Assembly (NCBI GenBank): GCA_947579665.1
Contig: OX388341.1
Coordinates: 2,418,001-2,482,000, forward strand
Length of the DNA stretch: 64,000 nucleotides
Direction: 5' to 3'
Origin: Sympetrum striolatum
Taxonomy: Eukaryota; Arthropoda; Insecta; Odonata; Libellulidae
Each line of letters opens with the position of its first letter. Within the stretch, counting starts at the first letter, position 1. Made by a program: the position numbers and the translations under genes. Of this stretch, positions 25,061 through 34,115 are shown one piece after another. The notes beneath the pieces are model-generated. The model was not told the origin of the DNA, did not search any database, and was given only the letters and a program-made list of their open reading frames with translations.

Positions 25061-25324
25061 CCTTGGATTCGATATTCGGAAAATGGGAAAATAATTACAT
25101 AAGTATTACAAGTAATTTAAATCATCTGCGTTATTATAAATAATTGAGTTCTGGGCCGAATAGAAGGGTTCGGAACTGATTCTATAATACTTGTTGTTAA
25201 TGATACGGGGAACAAGGAAACAGGGATTTCATAGGAATGGTATTTCATAGACGTTTTTTTCGTGGACGAATTTTAGCCTTTGAAGGATACCAATTAACCC
25301 CCTTTATATTTTATCAATTTTGTT

Positions 25325-25473
25325 GCATTTTTCCTTAATTAATGAGCACAAGACGCACACAACATACAAAGACAACCATTCCGTAACCGGAAAAATCCGA
25401 TTAGCCGGGATTCGAACCCGGGACCGTGAGGTAACGCGCAAGCACGCTAACCACTCCACCACCACGGCCGGTA
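25325..25473 (-). mobile_element. tRNA-derived SINE, family A, copy 2
   Basis: The minus strand begins near 25473 with a tRNA-like head. An A-box, TGGTGGAGTGG, lies at plus 25451-25461. A perfect B-box, GGTTCGAATCC, lies at plus 25408-25418 within GGTCCCGGGTTCGAATCCCGG. The CGGATTTTTCC junction shared with the copy at 3140-3320 follows. Box spacing is normal for an internal Pol III promoter. No complementary acceptor end exists and a long AT-rich tail follows, so this is a SINE and not a tRNA gene. It is better preserved than copy 1. Confidence 0.8.
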
Positions 25474-26439
25474 TTTCATTCCTAAATTTAAAATATTCAG
25501 CTAAAAACGTAGTTTGAATAGAATGATAAACGGCGAACGCACTTCGTTGTGCTCTTTGAAGAGCCTCGTTCGTTTCAGCGAACTGCTGATTCTCAATGCG
25601 GACACGAAAAGTCAGATCGATTCCCCCCTGAGCTCATTTTCGATATTATCTTTCACATACTTCGGCCGTTACCAAGAAAACTTTTTGAACCGACTATAAT
25701 AATTTTGAGAGTCGAATTGACTAACCCCAGCATCTTTCATTACTTACCATGGTTACCGTCCTTTTAATTGGATTTTAAGTGAGACATAATTCACCGCGTT
25801 TTATGAACATTTCCTTACTGTTTAAGTAATCTCGTCATAGGTTCTGCGCTCTTCTAAATAATAATTCTTGGCTGGTTTATTCATCGTGTCGGACGAGAGA
25901 CTCAACGAACTTTGATAGATAATGAGCAACTTTAGGACTGTTATTCAACTCCAAAAAAGAACCACAAAGTTATATTTCCTATATTTTATCCCAATTACCA
26001 GAACTATAAAATCCTATTTTGACAATAATTTAATTTTAATATTAAGTTTTATTGTATATACTGTAATTTGTATTTAATTCGTCCATATCCTCGATGAATG
26101 ACACGAAGAGTTGGCCGATTATCAAAGGCTTCGAAGCAACACGGCGAAGTATTATTGCCCATGGTCAGGCTTTCTTCGCTGACAACGAGTCACAATTGCA
26201 AAATCTCAATAAATCCTCATCAGCACAATCATTGTATGAATAGCACTTTCATAATCATTCCGTGTCACCAATCCTAGTGAGAGTTTGACAAGACGGTTGT
26301 GAAGAAGCTTTTATTCCTCAGTAAAGACAGTTTCCCCCGTACCAAAAGACGAATGAATATAATTCCACTCTAAAAGATATTGACCCTCGATTGATCCGAC
26401 CCGCGGACATACGTAAGAAAATTCGGATAATTTGTTCTA
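25474..26439. other. no gene recognised
   Basis: AT-rich spacer between a SINE and a Penelope-like element; nothing recognised. Confidence 0.5.
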
Positions 26440-26459
26440 GTGTTTCTTCTCGTTCTTCT

Positions 26460-27410
26460 ACAATGGCCTAAATATCTCAACTTATTCCACACAAAACTTC
26501 ACAAGATTGGTTCTGACATTAGATTTCTTAAACATTGTAAAAATCTAAGCATCTTCCTAAACTTCACTAACATTTTCCCCAAAACAGAAAACTCTTCCGC
26601 TAAGAAAGCGATAATCTCTGCCACAAAAACATTGTTTAAACTTAGAAATCGACAACTTATACAGCTAACGTTCTCAATTGGAATTGTAAGCCTACGACAT
26701 ACACCTAAAAATAACCAAATATTTGAACAATATAGAATACATGCAATGGGACCTTTACAGGAAAAAATTGCATGAAACCACAATGTTTAAAATCGCACAA
26801 AAAAACGACAAACTTCGTCGGAAATTCAACTCTTTAAAACTGCCGAAATCTCTCATCCCCAAAACACTTTTAACAATGTTATTAACCTCTCCAAAGAAAC
26901 CTTCAAAGGAGACGAACTCATTCTTCTATCGAAAGGCCTCAAATACACTCTTCCATATAAAACCCATCCCACACAAGAAACAATATATTGAATCTTCAAT
27001 CAAATTTATACCAGAAAACTCCAAAAACACCATTAGGACAATGTAATTTCAACAAATCCATGAAAATCTGAAGGAGGAGAACGAGAAGAACACCAACAAA
27101 AAATAAACATGCGAAAAATAACACAGCACTGTCAAAACAATCAGAAAGACTGCTTTAATCTCAAAGCAGATAAAGGGAACAAAGTAGTCATACCAAGGAA
27201 AAACGGAAACTTGAAAAAAATCTGACGGGGCCACATCTTAAAGATAATCACTTGGACAAATCCACAACATATACAACAGAATCACAGAATTTAAAATTGA
27301 GAAAATCGGTGCACAAATCTTCCAAATTAGATGAATATGAAAGCATCATCATACAAAGAGAAACCATCCAAAATTCCTCCCTATACACCCATTTGGAAAT
27401 CCTTCCGACC
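26460..27410 (+). pseudogene. PLE N-terminal region with frameshifts
   Basis: The recognisable PLE N-terminal blocks lie in different frames: FNNVINLSKETFKGDELILL then SKGLKYTLPYKTHPTQETIY (about 26863-26990), and CFNLKADKGNKVVI (about 27150-27195). These correspond to the conserved pre-RT 'sketch' of Penelope proteins, where the LKADKGNKVV box precedes the RT fingers. An upstream open frame (26440-26775) with SSAKKAIISATKTLFKLRN probably belongs to the same ORF. Stops and frameshifts separate the blocks. Family assignment of the ADKGN box is firm; the earliest part is inferred from position. Confidence 0.75.
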
Positions 27411-27559
27411 ACCAGGTAAGTCCTTTTCTTTTCTCAGCGCCCTCCTACTTCACGGGGGGGAAACTCTCCCCTCCAGAACCCTTTATTCCTCACACTACGT
27501 CACGGGAAGCAAATGCAACCCACTCCACCACTAAACAGCCCACACCGCTCTGTATCTAA

Positions 27560-27600
27560 TTACTCCTGACGAAGAATGCATTCGAAATACGTATTTAAAT
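27560..27600 (+). ncRNA. hammerhead-like motif, PLE copy 2
   Basis: CTGACGA (27566-27572), one extra A, GAAT/ATTC stem, GAAA (27584-27587), then palindrome ATACGTAT (27587-27594) and T. It has the same element order as at 13103-13158 but a different stem II and stem III sequence. The hairpin loop is only two nucleotides if all four pairs form, so three pairs and a 4-nt loop are more likely. Stem I pairing is not evident. Confidence 0.5.
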
Positions 27601-27640
27601 GCTCTCAAAAAGTGCGGTGTCCTGTCTTCTTTCCTCCCGG

Positions 27641-28784
27641 AGAATGAGAAGAGGAACGCCGACAAAAACGGCTATTGGACATTTTAAACCTCTAATGATA
27701 TTGGATCAATCAATTTCTTTTTCGATCGTAATTCGTTAATCGTACTTTAAGAGGAATATTTAAAAACATTTCTGTAATTTTAATTAGTTGTTCATTACGC
27801 TGCATCCGAAATCATTTTTGATGTAGTTTTGGAATCTCTTTGTTCGAGATTTGGTTCTCTGTGCGTATCCTTCTGATTATGCAACCCACTCCACTGCCAC
27901 GTACGCCTGTTTCTTGCCGCCTTTGGACGTTTACTTAGGGGCTCCCAACCTTATAGCAACTGCGTACCACTTGAAATCTTTAGAAATTTTGATGTACCAA
28001 CAGCCTTATATTTTTTTAGAAACATATGTTTATTGTCGGAAAAGTGCCCAATGGCTTCTTTTATTTTAATCAAATACCGAGGAAAGTCCACCGGTTGAGA
28101 ACCTCTGACCCCTGGGCAAAAGGAGAGGAATTTAATTCGGCTATTTTCTCAATTTGATTTTTTATCGCAGGAAGGTGTGACCACGAGTGAAAGCGAGTGA
28201 GAATGCGATGGGGTTTTTTCTTCTTAATCCGCAAATATGAAAAAGTTATGAGCATTAAACTGTACTAATCGCTAATAGTAGTAGTTGACAACAGTATATT
28301 CTCAAAAGGTGGAATTTAGAAAAGAAGCGTTTCTCTCTGATTCACAGATTTAACGGTCGACGTATATACGATTCGATGATCAAGAGAAATCCTCTTTTTG
28401 GCCAAAATAAATTTCATACCTTCAATAAGCCGTATTTGGCTGACGAAGAAGAAAGTATAAATAGTGGTATTTCAGAGAGTTGAAAATCGTACCTGTGCGA
28501 GGGAAATGAATTTTAGCGATAACCAAAGAGTAGAATATTATCCGTTCAATTTCATTTGTAGTAATGAACGAAGTGGGCGAAAATATTTAAAAACGCATTT
28601 ACTTTTAAAAATGGGGAAAGACCTCTTCATTTCATTCCGATAAATATTTCGATCGAGTAAATCAAGAAGAAGCATATTATTATTATATGCTACAAGTGAA
28701 TTAATCGTCCGGTGGTAACACATATACATATATTGCATGTATTATTATAAATCCCATCTACATTTTTTAATTACAAAAAAAATA
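27641..28784. other. no gene recognised
   Basis: AT-rich sequence with no identified gene. A TA microsatellite with a preceding A-run sits at about 28770-28798 and adjoins the 3' end of the next LINE. Confidence 0.5.
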
Positions 28785-29290
28785 TATATATATATATTGA
28801 TTCACGTAAACGTCAAGCTCACTCATCCTTAATAGTTTTACCCAATCTTTTTACAAACTCCCTATGATGTTTTGGGAAGGGTTCCAAGACTCCTGCAGGC
28901 AAATCATTCCAATTCTTAACAGCACGATTTAGAAAAGAGAATTTACTGGTGTTTGTTCGCTGTTTTATTAATTTAACTTTATGTCTATGGTCTTTCTGCC
29001 ATTAAATGGTGTCATAGTGACTTTGTTTGATAATTCCTCAAACTATTTAACTCCTGTATATACTTTAAAAAATATAGCTAGCCTTTTCTTGAATATCCGC
29101 TCCTCTAAACTTTCCAAACCTAATTCTTTTAACATCTGAGTAACGCTATCAAGCCTTGCATATCTGCCTAAGACAAATCTTGCTGCCTTTCTCTGTACCT
29201 TTTCTTTTTTTGCTTTAAACCTACTTCATGCGGGTCCCATAAGGCATTCCCCATATTCCAAGATTGGCCTAACAAATGATTTGTACGCAG
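28785..29290 (-). mobile_element. LINE 3' fragment, Jockey/CR1-like
   Basis: The minus strand encodes AAYKSFVRPILEYG, then a one-base frameshift into NALWDPHEVGLKQK, KVQRKAARFVLGRYARLDSV and TQMLKELGLESLEERIFKKR, continuing into LAIFFKVYTGVK. These are the standard post-catalytic blocks of Jockey/CR1-like RTs. The element ends near 28785 at an A/T simple repeat. It is truncated just before the RPILEY block and disabled by the frameshift. It is not the same family as 2245-2750, whose equivalent blocks differ. Confidence 0.85.
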
Positions 29291-31467
29291 CCTCCTTAAC
29301 ATTCTTATTTAATTTAGAACATAAATAGTACGGTAATGGTAGTTTACAATGATGTTGATTGCCATTGTACATCATACTCTGTCCTTTTTGCCCTCTAATG
29401 ACGAGCATTTCCCTCAAAATAACAGGATCCAACATGCTTGCGACAAGCAAGAGACAGAGCAGAAAAATCTTCCACGAATTCTCGTTATAAACGTAAAATA
29501 ATGACGCTTCGATGGAAAGGGAAAGCATTTTAGAGCTAAGATTGAGGATCTCTCGAGAGAAATAAGGTTTCCCAGATTTTAAATTAACCCACGAGCACGT
29601 TTCGGATGTAGATCAAAAGTTCGTGTCCTCACAAAAGATATCCGAGATGTTATTTATCGTGTGATCACATCAAACATCCGAAAGGAAGCCATTCTCAATT
29701 CTAATAACGAATTTTTGTATTTAAAATTTCTCTATTTCGGATAACACCCTTTTGGCTGGGAACGCTGTTATTTGAACATTTCAAATGTGAAGATGAAGTC
29801 GATGTAGAAGAAAATAATCAGCACTGCTTACATTTATAATAACTCTCTTTCGATTGTAAGAAATTAATCTTAATCTCGAGCTAAATTGTCAATTTATAAT
29901 TTATGTGGAACATTGATATTTACGTGCGATAATTTTCTCGTGCGAATTATTTTCTGTACGCCGTTCGAAACTTGCAGAACTCAACTGTTATATTAGATAT
30001 TTAATAAGCGAACGAATTCAATTTGTTTATTATACAATTGTTGCCCTGAATGTACAAATCTATACTATCAACCATTTGGTTGCTGAAATATTTAAATAAA
30101 AATAGGTCTCTCTACCTACATTTCTCCATTTTCGATTCACTTCCTCCCACAAAAATAATACTAACATTTTAATAAACATCCACTTTGGTAATATTTCGAT
30201 ATAATTTGATTCAAGCGTTTGTCTATCAATGAATCTTGAGCCATTTCTAGGTCTAGATCCTCCTCTCCTCATCGCGACAAGAAACTTCGGAGAATTAATT
30301 AAGCTTACGAGAGAAGAATGAGACAGTTTTCCTTACAGAATGGTGTATGTTCACCAGTCCACGAAAGTGCTGTAAATTGGGAATAATAATTTTAAGAGCT
30401 TTCGATAAGAATGATGACATAATAAAAGAATATGAAAATATTAAAAGAAATTGAAATGTATATATATTTTCCTCTGTCTTGGACCAGAAAGGAAATCAAA
30501 GTTTTATCATTCGTCGAACTTTGGTTGAGAAAATAATTCTGGCATTTAACGATTTAATTTTATTGATTATATTCCCTAAAACCATTCGGTTTCAAACACT
30601 TCACATTCCATACCAATCCACCAGTTATTCATTCACGAGTGTTCTACCATTCGGTAGGTTCATGCACAACCAAAAATCTCTATTAAGCGCCATCTCCTTC
30701 ATTTCCTTATACCCCACCCCTTAATCCACCAGTATCTATAATTATTAATACCCCGCAAAAGTTTTAACCACAGCAGCTAAAACATCACTAAAAGATCCTT
30801 TTTCTACGTTGACGAATCCATAGTATTTTTGGTGGGAAAGTTATATGGATAACATTTTTCACGTTTATAACTTCGAAGTCTCAGAGATTCGCCGTCGTTT
30901 GATGCGAACGGATCGCAATGAAGTCTCAAATGAAAAGGAGAAATCGGAGGTTGCTTCTCGACCGCTGTGCCACGGCATATGGGTGCGCAGTGCCACAGAA
31001 TAACCCTTAATAGGATAAGAGGACCGTAAATTCTTCAAATTTCGCATCAGTTTTTATTTGCTTTATTGGGAATTCATAAATCTAAAATATTTAATTTCAT
31101 AATTTTTGGTTTACGAAGTAAGGAGAATATAAGTGTATTTATATTTTTCTGGCATTTTGGAATCACAAGGAACTATCTGACCTTTGACTGAAATGCCTCC
31201 ATCATATTATACATAACACTGAAACACAGAAACAAACAAAAGTTTTTCATGGAAACTGAGATAATTAAATCATAGGGAACAGTTTTTCGCGGTTTTTCCT
31301 CATTTTCCAATTCGAGATCATTGGAAATAATAAACATAAGTTAGCCACGGGATGCAATAAGTAAATTTTCTGTAAAAATATTAAGTTTGGGAACACTGCT
31401 TCAGAAATAAGGAAAATATTTCTCCAGGAATCGTGTTAGCAAATAGGAAAACGAACAAAGAGTTTCT
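29291..31467. other. no gene recognised
   Basis: AT-rich DNA; no gene, SINE or LINE recognised on either strand. Confidence 0.5.
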
Positions 31468-31508
31468 TTAAGCTCGATTTAATTATTAAAAAATTAAATC
31501 GAGCTTAA
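31468..31508. repeat. 17-bp perfect inverted repeat
   Basis: Arms 31468-31484 and 31492-31508 are fully complementary, starting TTAAGCTCGATTTAATT, around a 7-nt loop. A further near-palindrome (AATTATTATCGATTAATAAT) follows at about 31506-31526. No gene boundary is evident nearby. Confidence 0.8.
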
Positions 31509-31918
31509 TTATTATCGATTAATAATTTAATTCTTATTTCATACATTTATTTTTATATGTAATTCGGTTAAATTATTTTCTTTTTATTTATTAATTTATG
31601 ACACATAATACATGAGTGATAATAACTTTCGAATGCTGTGAATACTCGTCTTACTTCTGTTCTTTCTTAGTTGTGAATCTTATTCGGTAAAAAAGGCATT
31701 TCTTGTGATGCTGAGATTTCCATCATCTGCATTCTTTTGTCACGTTTTGAGGATGAAGGATTGGGCTGGTTGTATACGGGTAATGGCTGTATACGGAATT
31801 TATTGAGCAGTACCTATGTGAAATGTCAAAGTTCGCACAAATAAAATTCACTTTTATATTTTTGGCCAGCTTTTTTCGATTCTAGTCCACTGTACAGAGT
31901 TATGTGTATTAGAATAAA

Positions 31919-32335
31919 TCTATAATATAAAATAGAGTGTGGGTGTGTGTGTGTGTGTGTATGTTCGCTAAAAACTCGAGAACCGAGAGTCGCAAAACTT
32001 TGGAATTTTCTACATTCTTAAAAGTCAACCCCGTGCAGAGTATAGGCTACTTTTTATTTACCTTAAATCCATGGTTCGAACCCAGACGGGTCAAAACGTT
32101 TTCATAAGAAATACACGTAGAGGTCATTTTTTTCATTGTAGGGTTCGTTTATTTTGCAATATTAAATTAGAAATAATGGTCCTAGAAAGTCAAATAAAGC
32201 ACCAAAAGAAGGAAAATAGAATAAAAATTATCATTTTGGTCGTGGAATATCGTTTTCGACTCGAAATTGGGGACTGTCTGATGAAATACGTGAATATTTT
32301 ATCCAAATTCTGAGGTTGTAAACACCCCATTCCCT
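31919..32335 (+). mobile_element. 3'-truncated non-autonomous Helitron
   Basis: Begins TCTATAATATAAAAT after an A, like a Helitron 5' terminus. It aligns along its length with the complete Helitron at 42850-43390: a GTG-rich segment near the start, TTCGAACCCAG, TTTTCATAAGAAATACAC, GGGTTCGTTTATTTTGCAA and GAGGTTGTAAACA occur in the same order in both. Similarity stops soon after GAGGTTGTAAACA, and no terminal hairpin plus CTAG is present, so the 3' end is missing. It contains a GT microsatellite (31937-31962). It encodes no protein. Confidence 0.75.
31937..31962. repeat. GT microsatellite
   Basis: GTGTGGG followed by about ten GT units, inside the truncated Helitron. The homologous Helitron at 42850 has only a short GTGGGTGTGTTTGT here, so the repeat expanded after divergence. 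Confidence 0.85.
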
Positions 32336-32449
32336 TGACGATCTAGGTGATTATTAATTCTAGCTCATGAGTTTTAATATGAGAAGACACTGAGAATTAA
32401 TTAAATATTTAAGAAAGTTTTTCGAATTTTGTTTAAGCTTCTGTAGTAA

Positions 32450-33362
32450 CCATGTTTTGTTTATATCAACGTAATTGTTTACCTTCAAATTATAAGTTTA
32501 ATCGTAGTTTCCGTTTCGACTTTCATTTCCGTGATAGTGTTTGTGTTAATGATTTTGTTCAGTGCTTATGTGGTGATTTAGTTACTTTCCGTAACAATAT
32601 TCATCGGTTGTTTTCACAGTTATATTTATTTCTATTATTTGCTTATGCATTTCCGTATTACCTTTGTGCATTTCTGAAAATTAATCCTTAAAGGTGGTGA
32701 TGTTTATCCCTATTTTATCTTTGATTATGTTTTATAATCTTTGAACGATTGCTGTCTTTATCGAAGAAATTGTTTATTTGAAAGATAAGAGATTGAATAT
32801 TTAGTGAAGGTGGTTTTGTAAACTGAAGTACAATTTTCATTTCTTGGTTTATTGGTTTGGAAATATTTATCGAAATATCGTTCGCAGGCTCTATTTCATT
32901 TGCAAAATCAAATTAAGAAGAATCATTTTTGTCAACCTGAGATAAGTTTGGTAGAAATAATATATGAAAATGAATATTCAGATGACCAAACTAATAGATT
33001 TCAGCAACAAATTATGAGAGCGTAGGATATTGGGATTTTCACGGAAACGTTTCGTTTACGGTAATCTTCCCCATTGAACGAAGCTAAAATGATACATGTT
33101 AGATTATCTTCTTTTTTATAAAAGGATTGCTGTATTTAGTTCTACTTCTATTGTCCCCGTTGAGAATGAAAAGAGGATACAGCTAGAGCTAAATAAAATT
33201 AAAGAATGCTTGGAAGGTAGCAAGATGAAATTTAATCGCAAAAATATAAATTATCAGTAAAAGAAATCGAGGAAAATAATTTCCTATTAACTCCAGATCA
33301 ATATAGGAATGCACGTGGTTGCCTAACTCCGATATTCAGTTGCCATTTTTTATAAAAAAATA
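32450..33362 (+). other. unassigned coding-like stretch
   Basis: Three plus-strand frames look more protein-like than the surrounding noise but are not recognised. One is 32452-32691. The second is 32822-33025, about 67 codons without an ATG, including KYRSQALFHLQNQIKKNH and VEIIYENEYSDDQTNRF. The third, about 33120-33260, includes VENEKRIQLELNKIKECLEG. A fourth short block, KEIEENNFLLTPDQYRNARG, follows near 33255-33320. They lie in different frames and abut a Penelope-like fragment, so they may be a decayed, unidentified element or part of that PLE. Confidence 0.3.
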
Positions 33363-33800
33363 TCATTGAGTTAAACGGTCGGACACATCTCCGCTATTTT
33401 TATTGAAGAACATGTTCTGAAAGATTCGTGCGAATCCGTTGGTTGATTTCCCACTTTCCTGGTGTCCCTCTTGTCGGTGCATATTCTCATTTCTCGAAAT
33501 TGTTTGGCATCCAGTCGAGTGGGTTACCATAATCCAATCGCAATAATATTTATTATGTATGTTAAAAAGGCCAAATAGAAAAAAATTGCAGGGAATGCGT
33601 TCGGAAAAAACGAATCCGATTTCTTGGGACACCCTGATGAATGGGGTATAAGTTGAGGAATGCTGGTAATCTAGGAGATGGTTAGCGAAACGAAAACAGG
33701 GTGAATTACTACTTTTAAAAGCCTTATGGTGTTCGTTAACACGAGTATTTATATGTTTGACCAATATATAGGGGAAGGTTTCCGATATTGGACCGCATAC
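33363..33800 (-). pseudogene. PLE GIY-YIG endonuclease fragment
   Basis: On the minus strand YIGQT appears at about 33755, then a one-base frameshift, then NTRVNEHHKAFKSSN and FANHLLDYQHSS. The R..EH and FA.HLL spacing after YIGQT is typical of the Penelope-type GIY-YIG domain. The RT is not present upstream (above 33800). The frame stays open to 33363 but its C-terminal part is not recognised. It belongs to a different copy from the one at 13-14.7 kb. Confidence 0.75.
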
Positions 33801-34039
33801 GTATACGAGTATATCAAGGATCTGAGTCGGCAGTACCAGGTGGTGATACCATCTAGAGCACGTGACTAGACGGTCTGAGAGTTTACCCTCAGTACTTAAG
33901 CTGCTCTCTCAAGTAAAAGTGAGTAGTCACTCTTTCTGTGGAACTCTTTTAACTCGAATCATGCTAGCTAATAACGACATACTGCATACGTGTGTGAAAC
34001 CTCGTGTGTTCTTCTAGCGCCAGATAGCCACGAGAAAAC

Positions 34040-34115
34040 GTTATTTAAAAGAGACGATGGCGAAATGCGCCGAAACCGGTTTGTGGTTGTTAAATATTGT
34101 GGAATTGTACAAGGA
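34040..34115 (+). ncRNA. degenerate hammerhead-like module of a PLE end
   Basis: The plus strand reads GACGA, one extra T, a GGCG/CGCC hairpin with a 5-nt loop, GAAA and ACCGGT (34075-34080). TTGTGG and a TTAAA...GTGGAATT segment follow, as after the motif of the PLE at 13.1 kb. The first two bases of the conserved CTGA box are changed (GAGA), which should abolish catalysis. It points opposite to the endonuclease fragment at 33363-33800, so the two come from different copies or from an inverted copy. Confidence 0.55.

Larger units (their letters stand above)
26440..27640 (+). mobile_element. Penelope-like element, internally deleted
   Basis: The plus strand carries the N-terminal region of a PLE ORF (about 26460-27410), then directly a C-rich 3' UTR and 3'-end module (about 27420-27640). 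RT motifs A-D and the GIY-YIG domain are absent, so the middle of the element is missing. The 3' end contains CTGACGA, a hairpin, GAAA and the palindrome ATACGTAT (27566-27594), the same layout as at 13103-13158. Whether the deletion preceded or followed insertion is unknown. Confidence 0.75.
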
